A stretch of DNA of 26,373 bases from an uncultured Eubacteriales bacterium (lineage in GTDB: Bacteria; Bacillota; Clostridia; Oscillospirales; Oscillospiraceae): NCBI GenBank assembly GCA_902496595.1, contig CABVBV010000012.1, positions 1 through 26,373 on the forward strand, read 5' to 3'. Positions 6,481 to 14,956 of the stretch are shown in pieces. The first letter of the stretch is position 1, and the number at the start of each line of letters is the position of its first letter. A program made the position numbers and the translations under genes. The notes beneath the pieces were generated by a model that did no database searches, had not been told where the DNA came from, and saw only the letters and a list, made by a program, of their open reading frames with translations.

Positions 6481-9033
6481 TCAGTGCGCCTCCGCCCAGG
6501 AACGCCCGCTGTGCGCTTCTGCTGTGAGCGGCACGGACAGCGTGACTGCCCGCTCCATCTCCTCCTCCAGAAGCGCAGCGACCCGCTCCGCCTCCTGCTC
6601 CGGACACTCTGCTATGAGCTCGTCATGCACCTGGAGTATGAGCCTCGCCTCCAGGCCCTCATTTCTGAGCCTTTTGAACGTGTTCACCATCGCCAGCTTT
6701 ATTATGTCCGCAGCCGTGCCCTGGATCGGCATATTCCGCGCCACCCTTTCGCCGAAACTTCGGGTATTGAAGTTCGGAGCCTTGAGCTCCGGCACCGGTC
6801 TCCTGCGCCCGAACAGAGTTTCCACGTAGCCGCGCTCCTTCGCCTCTTTGATGACCCTGTCCATATACTCCCTGACACCGTGGTACTTCTCCAGGTACGC
6901 ATCTATATACGCTTTCGCCTCGGCAGGTTTGACCTTGATATCCTGCGCCAGCGAGAACGCAGAGATGCCGTAAACTATGCCGAAGTTCACTGCCTTGGCG
7001 CTGCTGCGCATCTGAGCCGTGACTTCATCCACCGGTACGCCGAAGACCTGCGAGGCAGTTACCCGGTGGATATCTTCACCAGTCCTGAACGCCTCCCTCA
7101 TCGTCTCGTCCCCGGAGATATGCGCGAGCAGCCGCAGCTCTATCTGGCTGTAATCCGCGTCCACGAGCAGGCAGCCGGGCTTCGCGACGAACATTCTTCT
7201 TATCTGTGCGCCCAGCTCCTTGCGCACCGGTATATTCTGAAGGTTCGGCTCTGTGCTCGAGAGCCGGCCCGTGGCAGTGACGGTCATCTTGAAACTGGTG
7301 TGTATCCTCCCGTCCGTGGATATGACTTTCAGCAGTCCTTCGGCATAGGTGCTCTTGAGCTTCGTGAGCATACGGTAATCCAGTATCTCGCCTATTATAT
7401 CGTGCTTGCCGACGAGCTTTTCGAGCACCTCGGCGTTTGTGCTCCAGCCTGTCTTTGTCTTCTTACCGGCGGGCAGCATGAGTTCCTCAAAGAGCACATC
7501 CCCGAGCTGCTTGGGCGAGTTAATATTGAACTCGTGCCCCGCCATTTCCCAGATGCTCTTTTGCAGTGCGTCTATGCTCTCCGTCAGGCTATCACCGAAA
7601 TCCGTGAGCGCCTTCCTGTCCACCAGGAAGCCCGTCCGCTCCATATTGGCAAGCACCTCGCAGAGAGGCAGTTCTATCTCGTCGTAGAGCCGTGCCGCTC
7701 CCGCTTCATCTATCTTCCGCCGCATGACGGGCATGAGCTCCAGAACGGCCTGGGCCTCCGGCAGCTCCGCGCCCAGGTAACGCTTGCTCAGCTTCTTCGC
7801 CCCGTACGAACTCTCCGTCGGGTCGAGCACATAGCCTGCGAGGGCAGTGTCGAACACGAAGCCCCCTGTGCCCAGACCCTCGTCCAGAGCCAGGCCCATG
7901 ATATCCTTCACGTCCTGCGCGGATTTCTTCACATCGTCGGAAAAGATGAGCCTCAGCAGACGATTATAGTCGTCGCCGAGCTCGGCCCATTTGAGGTGGA
8001 ATATGCACTCGCCGTCGCAGACCGCGATGCCGTCCAGCCCGTCGTCCAGGCTGAGGCCGACGGTTTCGGCGGCTCTGAGCCGCTTTTCAGCCTCTTCGGC
8101 GCTTATCGTGTCCAGCTCCGGCAGGATCTTGCCGGAGCTCACTTTCTTCTCCTCCTTTTCGGAGCCCAGGCCCCATTTCTCGATGAATCTCCTGAAGCCC
8201 AGCCTGTCCAGGACGTCATAAAGCTCCGGCCCGAAGTCCGGCTTCCAAGCTGCGTCCTCCGGCTTCAGCTCGACGGGAGCGTTGCGATTTATCGTTGCCA
8301 GGGTATATGACAGCTCTGCGCTCTCGCGCCCGGACTCCAGCTTGCGCTTCACCGAGTCCTTCACCTCCAGCGCATCCACGTCCTCGTATATGCGCTCGAG
8401 GCTGCCGTATTTCCGCAGCAGCTCCAGGGCGGTCTTTTCGCCCACGCCCGGCACTCCGGGGATGTTGTCCGAGGCGTCGCCCATCAGGGCTTTGAGGTCA
8501 ACCATATGCTTCGGCGCAAAACCGTACTCCTCCTCGAACCTGGCGCGGTCGTACACAGTCGTTTCCGTCCGGCCCATGCGGCTCTTGACGTGGAGCACGC
8601 TCGTCGTTTCGGTTATCAACTGGAAGCTGTCCTTGTCTCCGGTGACGATCTCGCACAGCCAGCCGGAGTTTTCGCATATCCTCGCCGTGGCGCCGAGGAT
8701 ATCGTCAGCCTCCCAGCCCTCCGCCTCGAGCCGGAGTATCTTCATGGCGTCAAGCGTCTCCTTGAGCAGCGGCATCTGCACCGCCAGCTCCTCGGGCATG
8801 GGCTTTCTCTGTGCCTTGTAGCCCTCGTACATCTCGTGCCTGAACGTGGGCTTCGGCAGGTCGAAGGCCACGCACAGAGACTCGGGCTTCTCCTCGTCTA
8901 TGAGCTTCTGCAATATAGCAAGAAAACCGTAAACCGCGTTCGTCGGCGTCCCGTCGGGCGCATTGAGCATCCTGACCCCGTAAAATGCGCGGTTTACGAC
9001 GCTGTTGCCGTCAAGAATCAAGAGTTTGTTCAT
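6481..9033 (-). CDS. polA: DNA polymerase I
   Basis: This is the repair and Okazaki-fragment polymerase. Seen in 850 residues: an N-terminal 5'-nuclease domain with LILDGNSVVNRAFYG, GWEADDILG, VTGDKDSFQLI and LMGDASDNIPGVPGVGEKTA; a middle 3'-5' exonuclease-like domain (about 300-470) where the expected DxE motif is absent (LSLDDGLDG instead), so proofreading is probably lost, as in Bacillus-type enzymes; and a C-terminal polymerase domain with motif A DADYSQIELRLL, motif B MRSSAKAVNFGIVYGIS and motif C QVHDELI. The start ATG overlaps the stop of the upstream lipoprotein gene in ATGA. Placement after uvrB fits repair synthesis following excision. Confidence 0.97.
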   Translation of the reverse strand: MNKLLILDGNSVVNRAFYGVRMLNAPDGTPTNAVYGFLAILQKLIDEEKPESLCVAFDLPKPTFRHEMYEGYKAQRKPMPEELAVQMPLLKETLDAMKILRLEAEGWEADDILGATARICENSGWLCEIVTGDKDSFQLITETTSVLHVKSRMGRTETTVYDRARFEEEYGFAPKHMVDLKALMGDASDNIPGVPGVGEKTALELLRKYGSLERIYEDVDALEVKDSVKRKLESGRESAELSYTLATINRNAPVELKPEDAAWKPDFGPELYDVLDRLGFRRFIEKWGLGSEKEEKKVSSGKILPELDTISAEEAEKRLRAAETVGLSLDDGLDGIAVCDGECIFHLKWAELGDDYNRLLRLIFSDDVKKSAQDVKDIMGLALDEGLGTGGFVFDTALAGYVLDPTESSYGAKKLSKRYLGAELPEAQAVLELMPVMRRKIDEAGAARLYDEIELPLCEVLANMERTGFLVDRKALTDFGDSLTESIDALQKSIWEMAGHEFNINSPKQLGDVLFEELMLPAGKKTKTGWSTNAEVLEKLVGKHDIIGEILDYRMLTKLKSTYAEGLLKVISTDGRIHTSFKMTVTATGRLSSTEPNLQNIPVRKELGAQIRRMFVAKPGCLLVDADYSQIELRLLAHISGDETMREAFRTGEDIHRVTASQVFGVPVDEVTAQMRSSAKAVNFGIVYGISAFSLAQDIKVKPAEAKAYIDAYLEKYHGVREYMDRVIKEAKERGYVETLFGRRRPVPELKAPNFNTRSFGERVARNMPIQGTAADIIKLAMVNTFKRLRNEGLEARLILQVHDELIAECPEQEAERVAALLEEEMERAVTLSVPLTAEAHSGRSWAEAH

Positions 9034-10313
9034 GCAGGCATCTCCAATGTTCCGAATATGCGCTCGCAGTCCTCGAGCGCTTCATTGAGGCATTGATACA
9101 TATATGGGGTGATGACTCCGCCCCTGTCGTCTCCGGCCTCGTAATCGGCTATCGCCTCGCGGATATCCCAGAGTCTGCGGCCCCAACCCGCCGTCTGCTT
9201 AGATATGCCGTAGTCCGCGATATTCAGCATTATCATCGGTATATACTCCGCCGAGCTGATGTATGTCTCGCCGGAATACGGATCCTTCGTTATCTCCATC
9301 TGCACCATTGCGCTCAAGTCCGTATACGGCCGCACCTGGCAGCTGATCAAATTGCCAAGGCAGTAGCACACAAAGCCCGTGCGCGTCGTGCCGTCCTCAT
9401 TCTCGATCGTCCGCAGCTCCATGGGCGCGGGCACGTGCGGGTGCCCGCCTATGACGAGGTCTGCGCCCTGCTCGAAGAAGTAGTCCGCAAGGCTCGTCTG
9501 GTATTGCGTCGCGCCCGTGACGTACTCTCCGCCCCAGTGTACCACCACGGCTATTATGTCCGTGTCCAGCGCCCGGGCCGCCGCCATGTCCGCGTCGAGC
9601 ATCTCATAGTCCACCTTCGAGCACCAGGTCATGTAGTCCGTCGTGTACACGTTGAGGCCCCAGGGAACATCGTCCACGGGGAAGCCGTTCGTGCCGTAGG
9701 TGTAATCGAGAAAGGCAAAGCTGATGCCGTTTATCTCCTGCACGAGTATTCCGTTGTTCTCAGCGCGCTCCTCCGGCGTCCTGTATGCCCCGTTGTGTTC
9801 GAGACCCGCGTCGTCGAGCACGTCCAGCGTCCTTATTATGCCGTCGTGCCAGGCGTCCATGGCGTGGTTGCTGGCGTAGTTAATGAGGTCGAAACCCAGG
9901 TCTTTGAGCGAATACGCGAGATCGTCCGGCGAGTGGAAGAGCGGATAGCCCTTCCAGGGCCCCTCGTCGCCTATGAGCGCCGCCTCGAGCGTACACATGG
10001 AGTAGTCCGCTTCCTCGATATAGTGTGCCACGTCCTCGAAGATGGGTGTGTAATCGTAGCTGCCGTCCTCCTGAAGCGCCTCATCGTGCAGAGGCGTGTG
10101 CATGACGAGGTCGCCCGCGAGCGTGAGCTTCACCACGCTGGGAGTCGGCTCGGGCGTGGGCTCCGGAGTAGGTTCAGGCGTAGGCTCCGCAGTCGGAACG
10201 ACGGTCTCGGCCGCCTCGGGCTCGGGCAGCGTGAGCTCCGGCGTCTGTGCGCCGCAGGCAGCCGTCCCGAGCAGCATTACAGCGCAGAGCAGCGCCGCAA
10301 AATACCGCTTCAT
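9030..10313 (-). CDS. CapA-family lipoprotein (poly-gamma-glutamate capsule synthesis-type metallophosphoesterase fold)
   Basis: The 427-residue protein has an N-terminal signal with lipobox LLGTAAC-G, so it should be lipid-anchored outside the membrane. An extended spacer follows, built from PTPEP repeats (about residues 42-60). The remainder is the CapA/PGA_cap domain: LAGDLVMHTPLH, EAALIGDEGPWKG, NYASNHAMDAWHDGI, VVHWGGEYVTGATQYQ and VIGGHPHVPAPMEL, the ordered metal-site motifs of the family. The family includes the PgsA/CapA capsule protein, but many members in gut Clostridia have no capsule genes nearby, as here, so the capsule role is uncertain. The ATG overlaps the uvrB stop (TGATG), and an in-frame GTG three bases earlier is an alternative start. 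AGGGGGG precedes both. Its position between uvrB and polA is unusual. Confidence 0.9.
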   Translation of the reverse strand: MKRYFAALLCAVMLLGTAACGAQTPELTLPEPEAAETVVPTAEPTPEPTPEPTPEPTPSVVKLTLAGDLVMHTPLHDEALQEDGSYDYTPIFEDVAHYIEEADYSMCTLEAALIGDEGPWKGYPLFHSPDDLAYSLKDLGFDLINYASNHAMDAWHDGIIRTLDVLDDAGLEHNGAYRTPEERAENNGILVQEINGISFAFLDYTYGTNGFPVDDVPWGLNVYTTDYMTWCSKVDYEMLDADMAAARALDTDIIAVVVHWGGEYVTGATQYQTSLADYFFEQGADLVIGGHPHVPAPMELRTIENEDGTTRTGFVCYCLGNLISCQVRPYTDLSAMVQMEITKDPYSGETYISSAEYIPMIMLNIADYGISKQTAGWGRRLWDIREAIADYEAGDDRGGVITPYMYQCLNEALEDCERIFGTLEMPA

Positions 10314-12280
10314 CACTTTTCCCCCCTCAGCTTTATGAGCTGGTCGCGCAGGATGGCCGCGTACTCGAACTCGAGCATCTTCGCAGCCTCGCGCATCTTC
10401 TTTTCCAGCTTCTCTATCTCGGCTCTCCGCTCTGTCTCGGTCATCTTCACACCGTCGCGCCTCCTGCCGCCCTTGTCGGCTTCGGCGGATATCTCGATGA
10501 CGTCGCGGACACTCTTGATTATCGTCTTCGGCACTATGCCGTGGGCCTTGTTATAGGCGTCCTGCTTCTTCCTCCTGCGCTCAGTCTCGGTTATTGCGGC
10601 TCTCATCGACGGCGTGACCGTATCCGCATACATGATCACCAGGCCCTCAGCGTTCCTCGCCGCCCTGCCGATTGTCTGGATAAGGCTCGTCTCGCTCCTG
10701 AGAAAACCCTCCTTGTCTGCGTCCAGGATGGCCACGAGGCTCACCTCCGGCAGATCCAGGCCCTCCCTCAGAAGGTTTATGCCCACCAGCACGTCGAACT
10801 CGCCCAGGCGCAGGTCGCGGATTATCTCCATCCTCTCAATGGCCCCGATATCGTGGTGCATATACCGGCATTTTATTCCCGCTGCGGCGAGATAATCGGA
10901 CAGATCCTCCGCCATTTTCTTCGTCAGCGTGGTAACAAGCGTCCTCTGGCCCTTCTCTATCCGCGCCCTGACCTCGTCCATGAGGTCGTCTATCTGCCCC
11001 TCCACCGGACGCACGGAGATCTCCGGGTCGAGCAGGCCCGTTGGCCTTATTATCTGCTCTGCTATCTGACCGGAACGCTCGCGCTCGTACTCGCCCGGCG
11101 TCGCCGAGACGTACACCGCCTGACCAATACGCTCTTGGAACTCCTCAAATTTCAGCGGACGGTTGTCAAAAGCCGAGGGCAGGCGGAAACCGTAGTTTAC
11201 AAGCGTCTCCTTCCTCGCCCGGTCGCCGCGATACATCGCCCGAACCTGCGGCAAGGTCACGTGCGACTCATCCACAAAGAGCACAAAGTCCTTAGGAAAA
11301 TAGTCGAGCAGCGTCATCGGCGCACTGCCGGGAGCTCTGCCCGAGATTATCCGGCTGTAATTCTCTATGCCCGCGCAATAGCCCAGCTCCTGTATCATCT
11401 CGATATCGAAGCTCGTCCTCTGCTCTATCCTCTGGGCCTCGAGGTACTTGTCCTGAGATTTAAAAAATGCGACCCTCTCGTCGCACTCCCGCCGTATCTC
11501 CTTCACCGCCGCAGCCATTTTCTCCTTCGTCGTGACGTAGTGGCTCGCGGGATATATGGCGACGTGGTTCAGTATCCTCGTCGGAGTGCCCGTTACCGGG
11601 TTTATTTCCGATATACGGTCTATCTCGTCCCCGAAAAACTCTATCCTTATCGCCTTGTCATAAGAATAGACCGGGAAGACCTCCACCGTGTCGCCCCTCA
11701 CTCTGAACATATTTCTGTCAAACGCGATGTCGTTGCGCTCGTAACGTATCTCGATGAGCTTCTTCAGGAGCTCGTCCCTGTCCTTCTGCTGGCCGGGCCT
11801 GAGCGAGACGACCATATTCGCGTAGTCGATGGGGTCGCCAAGACCGTAGATGCAGGACACGGACGAAACCACAATGACGTCCCTGCGCTCCGACAGGCTC
11901 GAGGTCGCCGAGTGCCGCAGCCGTTCGATCTCGTCGTTTATCGAACTGTCCTTCTCGATGTACGTATCCGTCGTCGGGATATACGCCTCCGGCTGGTAAT
12001 AGTCGTAGTAAGAGACGAAGTACTCCACCGCGTTTTCCGGGAAAAACTCCCGGAACTCCGAGCAGAGCTGAGCGGCGAGGGTCTTGTTGTGCGCCAGCAC
12101 CAGCGTCGGCCGCTGTATCCGCTCAATGACCTTCGCCATCGTATAGGTCTTACCGGAACCGGTGACGCCCAGCAGCGTCTGCTCGGCAAGCCCGCGCTCC
12201 AACCCCTCAGCCAGCGCGTCTATCGCTTCCGGCTGGTCGCCCGAGGGCACATAGCTGCTGACAACATGAAAATCCGGCAT
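10313..12280 (-). CDS. uvrB: Excinuclease ABC subunit B
   Basis: UvrB is the helicase-like damage-verification subunit of nucleotide excision repair, loaded by UvrA and binding UvrC. Seen: Walker A LLGVTGSGKTYTMAK, the beta-hairpin region YFVSYYDYYQPEAYIP, the DEAD-like box FVDESHVTLPQ, helicase motifs VSATPGEYE and GINLLREGLDLPEVSLV, QTIGRAARN, and a C-terminal UVR helix pair (EIEKLEKKMREAAKMLEFE) for UvrC contact. The start is the ATG at 12280, with AAAAAGGAG at 7 bases; the frame is open seven codons further upstream, but without a ribosome binding site. It heads the seven-gene operon. No uvrA or uvrC is in the window. Confidence 0.97.
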   Translation of the reverse strand: MPDFHVVSSYVPSGDQPEAIDALAEGLERGLAEQTLLGVTGSGKTYTMAKVIERIQRPTLVLAHNKTLAAQLCSEFREFFPENAVEYFVSYYDYYQPEAYIPTTDTYIEKDSSINDEIERLRHSATSSLSERRDVIVVSSVSCIYGLGDPIDYANMVVSLRPGQQKDRDELLKKLIEIRYERNDIAFDRNMFRVRGDTVEVFPVYSYDKAIRIEFFGDEIDRISEINPVTGTPTRILNHVAIYPASHYVTTKEKMAAAVKEIRRECDERVAFFKSQDKYLEAQRIEQRTSFDIEMIQELGYCAGIENYSRIISGRAPGSAPMTLLDYFPKDFVLFVDESHVTLPQVRAMYRGDRARKETLVNYGFRLPSAFDNRPLKFEEFQERIGQAVYVSATPGEYERERSGQIAEQIIRPTGLLDPEISVRPVEGQIDDLMDEVRARIEKGQRTLVTTLTKKMAEDLSDYLAAAGIKCRYMHHDIGAIERMEIIRDLRLGEFDVLVGINLLREGLDLPEVSLVAILDADKEGFLRSETSLIQTIGRAARNAEGLVIMYADTVTPSMRAAITETERRRKKQDAYNKAHGIVPKTIIKSVRDVIEISAEADKGGRRRDGVKMTETERRAEIEKLEKKMREAAKMLEFEYAAILRDQLIKLRGEK

Positions 12281-12314
12281 AGCGTCTCCTTTTTCACACA
12301 TTCAAATCTTGTTT

Positions 12315-12343
12315 ATTTTAACACACAAGCCCCATCTTGAAAA
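12315..12343 (-). promoter_or_regulatory. Possible promoter of the uvrB operon
   Basis: The minus strand reads TTTTCA, 17 bases, TAAAAT. The -10 box is one base off consensus and the -35 box is weak. The position, about 35 bases upstream of the uvrB start, is suitable, and no other candidate is seen before the divergent gene. No recognisable LexA box (GAAC...GTTC type) overlaps it. Confidence 0.4.
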
Positions 12344-12410
12344 GACCCGCCACAGAGTTTTGACTCATTTTTTGCTCTCCGCCCGACCGGCCCGGGGTCT
12401 GGTTTTTCCC

Positions 12411-12439
12411 TTGACGCGGGAGGGTATTGGTTATAAAAT
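12411..12439 (+). promoter_or_regulatory. Promoter of the xpaC-telA-lemA-tpm operon
   Basis: TTGACG at 12411-12416, 17 bases, then TAAAAT at 12434-12439, each one base from consensus. The expected start is near 12446, leaving a leader of about 35 bases that contains GGAGGAG before the TTG start at 12481. Confidence 0.7.
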
Positions 12440-12480
12440 GTATTGGTGTATTGCAGTTTAGCGTATTGGAGGAGCCCGAG

Positions 12481-13200
12481 TTGAAAAATAATAGACCCAA
12501 GGCCTACATTCCCATTTATGCTTTTGCCGCGGCATGGCTGGTCTGCGCGTTTTTCATACCCATGTACACCCTGGGCGGTCTGGTCGGCAGCGCGGCCGTC
12601 TCGGTGGCTGCGGCTGTCGTGGCATATTACACCGCCGCGTTTATCATGTCCCGCAAGGCGGCGAAGGCCGGTGACGAGCCTGAACATCCCAAGGACAAAA
12701 AAGAGGACAAGCAGGAAGGGCCCAAGCTGAGCCCCGAAGTACAGGCGATCATCGACGACGGCAAGCTCGCCATGAAGGAGATGGGCAGGCTCTACTCGTC
12801 GATCAAGAACAACGACATACGCAAGAGGATAAACGAGCTCATGCGCATCTCGGACAAGATCGTTCAGGACGCCGTGGACGACCCCTCGGACGTGCCGCAG
12901 ATACGCAAGTTCCTCGACTACTACCTGCCCACGACCATCAAGCTGCTCAACGCCTATGACCGCATGAGCGACCAGGGCATCGAGGGTGCGAACCTCTCCA
13001 GGTCAATGCAGAGCATAGAGGATATGCTCGACACGGCCATCGAGGCTTTCAAAAAGCAGCTCGACTCTCTCTTTGCAAATCAGGCGCTGGATATTGAGAC
13101 GGATATCAGCGTCATGAACCAGATGCTGGCCCGCGAGGGCCTCTCGGACGACGATGCGGACGTGATAATCAAGACCGCTCGCTCCGGAAATTCGGACTAA
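12481..13200 (+). CDS. xpaC: XpaC-like membrane protein (5-bromo-4-chloroindolyl phosphate hydrolysis family)
   Basis: The 239-residue protein has two adjacent membrane helices near the N-terminus (about residues 7-55), then a charged Lys/Glu linker, then a cytoplasmic helical domain with LSPEVQAIIDDGKLAMKEM, LPTTIKLLNAYDRM and IEDMLDTAIEAFKKQLD, a pattern typical of the XpaC family. XpaC was named from an indolyl-phosphate hydrolysis phenotype, but its biochemical role is not established. The start is the TTG at 12481, with GGAGGAG at 6-8 bases; the frame is open to an ATG at 12427, which lies upstream of the -10 box of the promoter and so cannot be used from it. It is followed by telA after 15 bases, the same order as xpaC-yaaN in Bacillus, which strongly supports the family call. 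Confidence 0.87.
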   Translation: MKNNRPKAYIPIYAFAAAWLVCAFFIPMYTLGGLVGSAAVSVAAAVVAYYTAAFIMSRKAAKAGDEPEHPKDKKEDKQEGPKLSPEVQAIIDDGKLAMKEMGRLYSSIKNNDIRKRINELMRISDKIVQDAVDDPSDVPQIRKFLDYYLPTTIKLLNAYDRMSDQGIEGANLSRSMQSIEDMLDTAIEAFKKQLDSLFANQALDIETDISVMNQMLAREGLSDDDADVIIKTARSGNSD

Positions 13201-13215
13201 GAAAGGACGTTAACG

Positions 13216-14382
13216 ATGGACGAGAACAAAGAATTTATTCCCTCGCTCACGCTCGACCCGAACGCTGCCTCGGCCTCGGCTGTCAAACTGCCGGAGGAGC
13301 CTGCCGCGCCGGTCATGGAGGAGAAGAAAGACATACCCGTTGAGAAGCTCGAGCTTGAGCGCCTCTCCCCCGCCGAGCAGGCTGCGGTGAAGGAGTTCGC
13401 AAAGCAGATCGACATCACGAACTCCGAGCAGGTCTTGAACTACGGCTCCGCCGCTCAGAAGAACATTGCCGACTTCTCCGACGCCGCGCTCGGCAAGGTG
13501 CGCACCAAAGACCTTGGCGAAGTCGGTGAGGAGCTCTCCGACCTCGTCATCCAGCTCCAGGGCCTCGACTTCAACGAGGAGGAGAAGAAGGGCTTCCTCG
13601 GCTTCTTCAAAAAGCAGCGCCAGAACATCGCCGCGCTCAAGGCCCAGTACGACAAGGCCGAGGTCAATGTGGACAAGATCTCCGCCGAGCTCGAAAAGCA
13701 CGAGCGCACGCTCATGAAGGACATCGCCATGATGGACAAGATGTACGAGATGAACCAGCAGTACCACAAGGAGCTCACCATGTACATCATCGCGGGCAAG
13801 CTGCGCTGCAAGGAACTGCGCGAGACCGAGCTGCCCCGTTTGCAGAAGCTCGCGCAGGAGTCCGGCAAGACTGAGGACGCCCAGGCCGCGAACGACTACG
13901 CCAATATGCTCGGCCGCTTTGAGAAAAAACTCCACGACCTCGAGCTCACGCGCATGGTCTCCGTGCAGATGGCGCCGCAGATTCGCATGATACAGTCGAA
14001 CGACTCGGTAATGGCGGAGAAGATACGCTCCTCCATCGTGAACACGATCCCGCTCTGGAAGAGCCAGATGACCCTTGCGCTCACGCTGCACCACTCTCAG
14101 ATGGCCATGGAGGCCCAGCGCGACGTGAACGAGATGACGAACCGGCTGCTCCAGGCCAACGCCGAGAAGCTCCACCAGGGCAGCGTGGAGATAGCCAAGG
14201 AGTCCGAGCGCGGCATCGTGGATATAGAGACGCTGCAGAAGACGAACCAGGAGCTTATCAGCACGCTGGAAGAGGTGCGGCAGATCCAGGCCGACGGTGC
14301 GAAGAAGCGGGCCGAGGCCGAGGTGGAGCTGGGCCGCATCGAGGGCGAGCTGAAGCAGAAGCTGCTTGAACTGAGGGGCTGA
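13216..14382 (+). CDS. telA: TelA/KlaA/YaaN family toxic-anion resistance protein
   Basis: The 388-residue soluble, highly charged, almost wholly helical protein belongs to the TelA family, whose members are linked to resistance to tellurite and some peptides or colicins by an unknown mechanism. Seen: an acidic N-terminal tail, then IDITNSEQVLNYGSAAQKNI, the F-x-x-F-F-K-x KGFLGFFKKQ stretch, long coiled-coil-like segments (about 150-200 and 340-388), and the conserved core LTRMVSVQMAPQIRMIQSND and NTIPLWKSQMTLALTL, which is diagnostic. The start ATG has AAAGGA at a slightly long spacing. It is one gene of a four-gene operon with membrane partners, so a role at the envelope is likely (inference). 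Confidence 0.92.
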   Translation: MDENKEFIPSLTLDPNAASASAVKLPEEPAAPVMEEKKDIPVEKLELERLSPAEQAAVKEFAKQIDITNSEQVLNYGSAAQKNIADFSDAALGKVRTKDLGEVGEELSDLVIQLQGLDFNEEEKKGFLGFFKKQRQNIAALKAQYDKAEVNVDKISAELEKHERTLMKDIAMMDKMYEMNQQYHKELTMYIIAGKLRCKELRETELPRLQKLAQESGKTEDAQAANDYANMLGRFEKKLHDLELTRMVSVQMAPQIRMIQSNDSVMAEKIRSSIVNTIPLWKSQMTLALTLHHSQMAMEAQRDVNEMTNRLLQANAEKLHQGSVEIAKESERGIVDIETLQKTNQELISTLEEVRQIQADGAKKRAEAEVELGRIEGELKQKLLELRG

Positions 14383-14383
14383 G

Positions 14384-14938
14384 ATGTACAAGAGATCGCT
14401 TAAACACCCGATAACCGCGCTGCTCGTGGCACTCATAACTTGCGGATTTGCGATGGTTCTGAATACCCAGATGATGCTCGGCGAGAAAGTCCAGGAGGTA
14501 GAGGACGGCTTCTTCACATCCGTAGCCGGAGAGCGGAGCATCTACTCCAGGCTCGACGAGAAGCTGGACGCCTCGAACGGGCTGTGGACGGTGCTTGAGG
14601 CTGTCGATGCCGAAGCGGCCGAGGAGCTCTCCGTTTCCCGCAGCGCCCTGCTCACCGCCTATGAGAGCAAAGACATTTCCGCAATGGCCGATGCGAACGC
14701 CGAACTGGACAAAGCCTTTTCCTCGGCGAAGGATGTTCTCGAAGGAGCGGAGCTGAGCGAGAGCCAGCAGAGCGCCGTGGACGACTACGTCACAAGCTAC
14801 GAGGGCGCTTCCAAAATGATAGAGCAAAACAGCTACAACAGCAGCGTGCTCGAGTTCATGCGCTCGACCTTCAACAAATTTCCGGCCTACAAGCTGGCGT
14901 CCTTCGCCGGTGTGGAGCCGCCCGTCAGCTTTGAATAA
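14384..14938 (+). CDS. LemA-like membrane-anchored protein, divergent
   Basis: The 184-residue protein has one N-terminal membrane helix (HPITALLVALITCGFAMVL), then an extracytoplasmic helical domain. The C-terminus, SSVLEFMRSTFNKFPAYKL followed by ASFAG and a final SFE, follows the LemA pattern of a short helix, a phenylalanine-proline turn and a terminal aromatic-Glu. The N-terminal half is weakly conserved, so this is a distant LemA relative rather than a clear orthologue. Its start is one base after the telA stop, with GAGGGG in telA. LemA proteins often pair with TPM-domain proteins, as here with the next gene. Their molecular role is unknown. Confidence 0.75.
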   Translation: MYKRSLKHPITALLVALITCGFAMVLNTQMMLGEKVQEVEDGFFTSVAGERSIYSRLDEKLDASNGLWTVLEAVDAEAAEELSVSRSALLTAYESKDISAMADANAELDKAFSSAKDVLEGAELSESQQSAVDDYVTSYEGASKMIEQNSYNSSVLEFMRSTFNKFPAYKLASFAGVEPPVSFE

Positions 14939-14956
14939 TTTGGAGACCAAACACGA

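Noticed and set aside
6343..8310. 655-codon plus-strand open frame opposite polA
   Set aside because: Composition is that of an antisense shadow (Arg/His/Leu-rich, no domain), while the minus strand encodes a full, motif-complete DNA polymerase I.
10138..10200. Short GC-rich direct DNA repeats
   Set aside because: They encode the PTPEP spacer of the CapA-type lipoprotein, a common low-complexity linker.
10247..12340. 697-codon plus-strand open frame opposite uvrB
   Set aside because: Mirror frame of a highly conserved gene in GC-rich DNA, with no recognisable domain.
12281..12480. LexA (SOS) box upstream of uvrB
   Set aside because: No GAAC-N4-GTTC-like or Bacillus-type palindrome is visible in the intergenic region, so SOS control cannot be claimed.
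13210..14541. 443-codon minus-strand frame opposite telA
   Set aside because: Leu/His/Val-rich shadow of the plus-strand telA frame; it crosses the telA-lemA border and has no family features.
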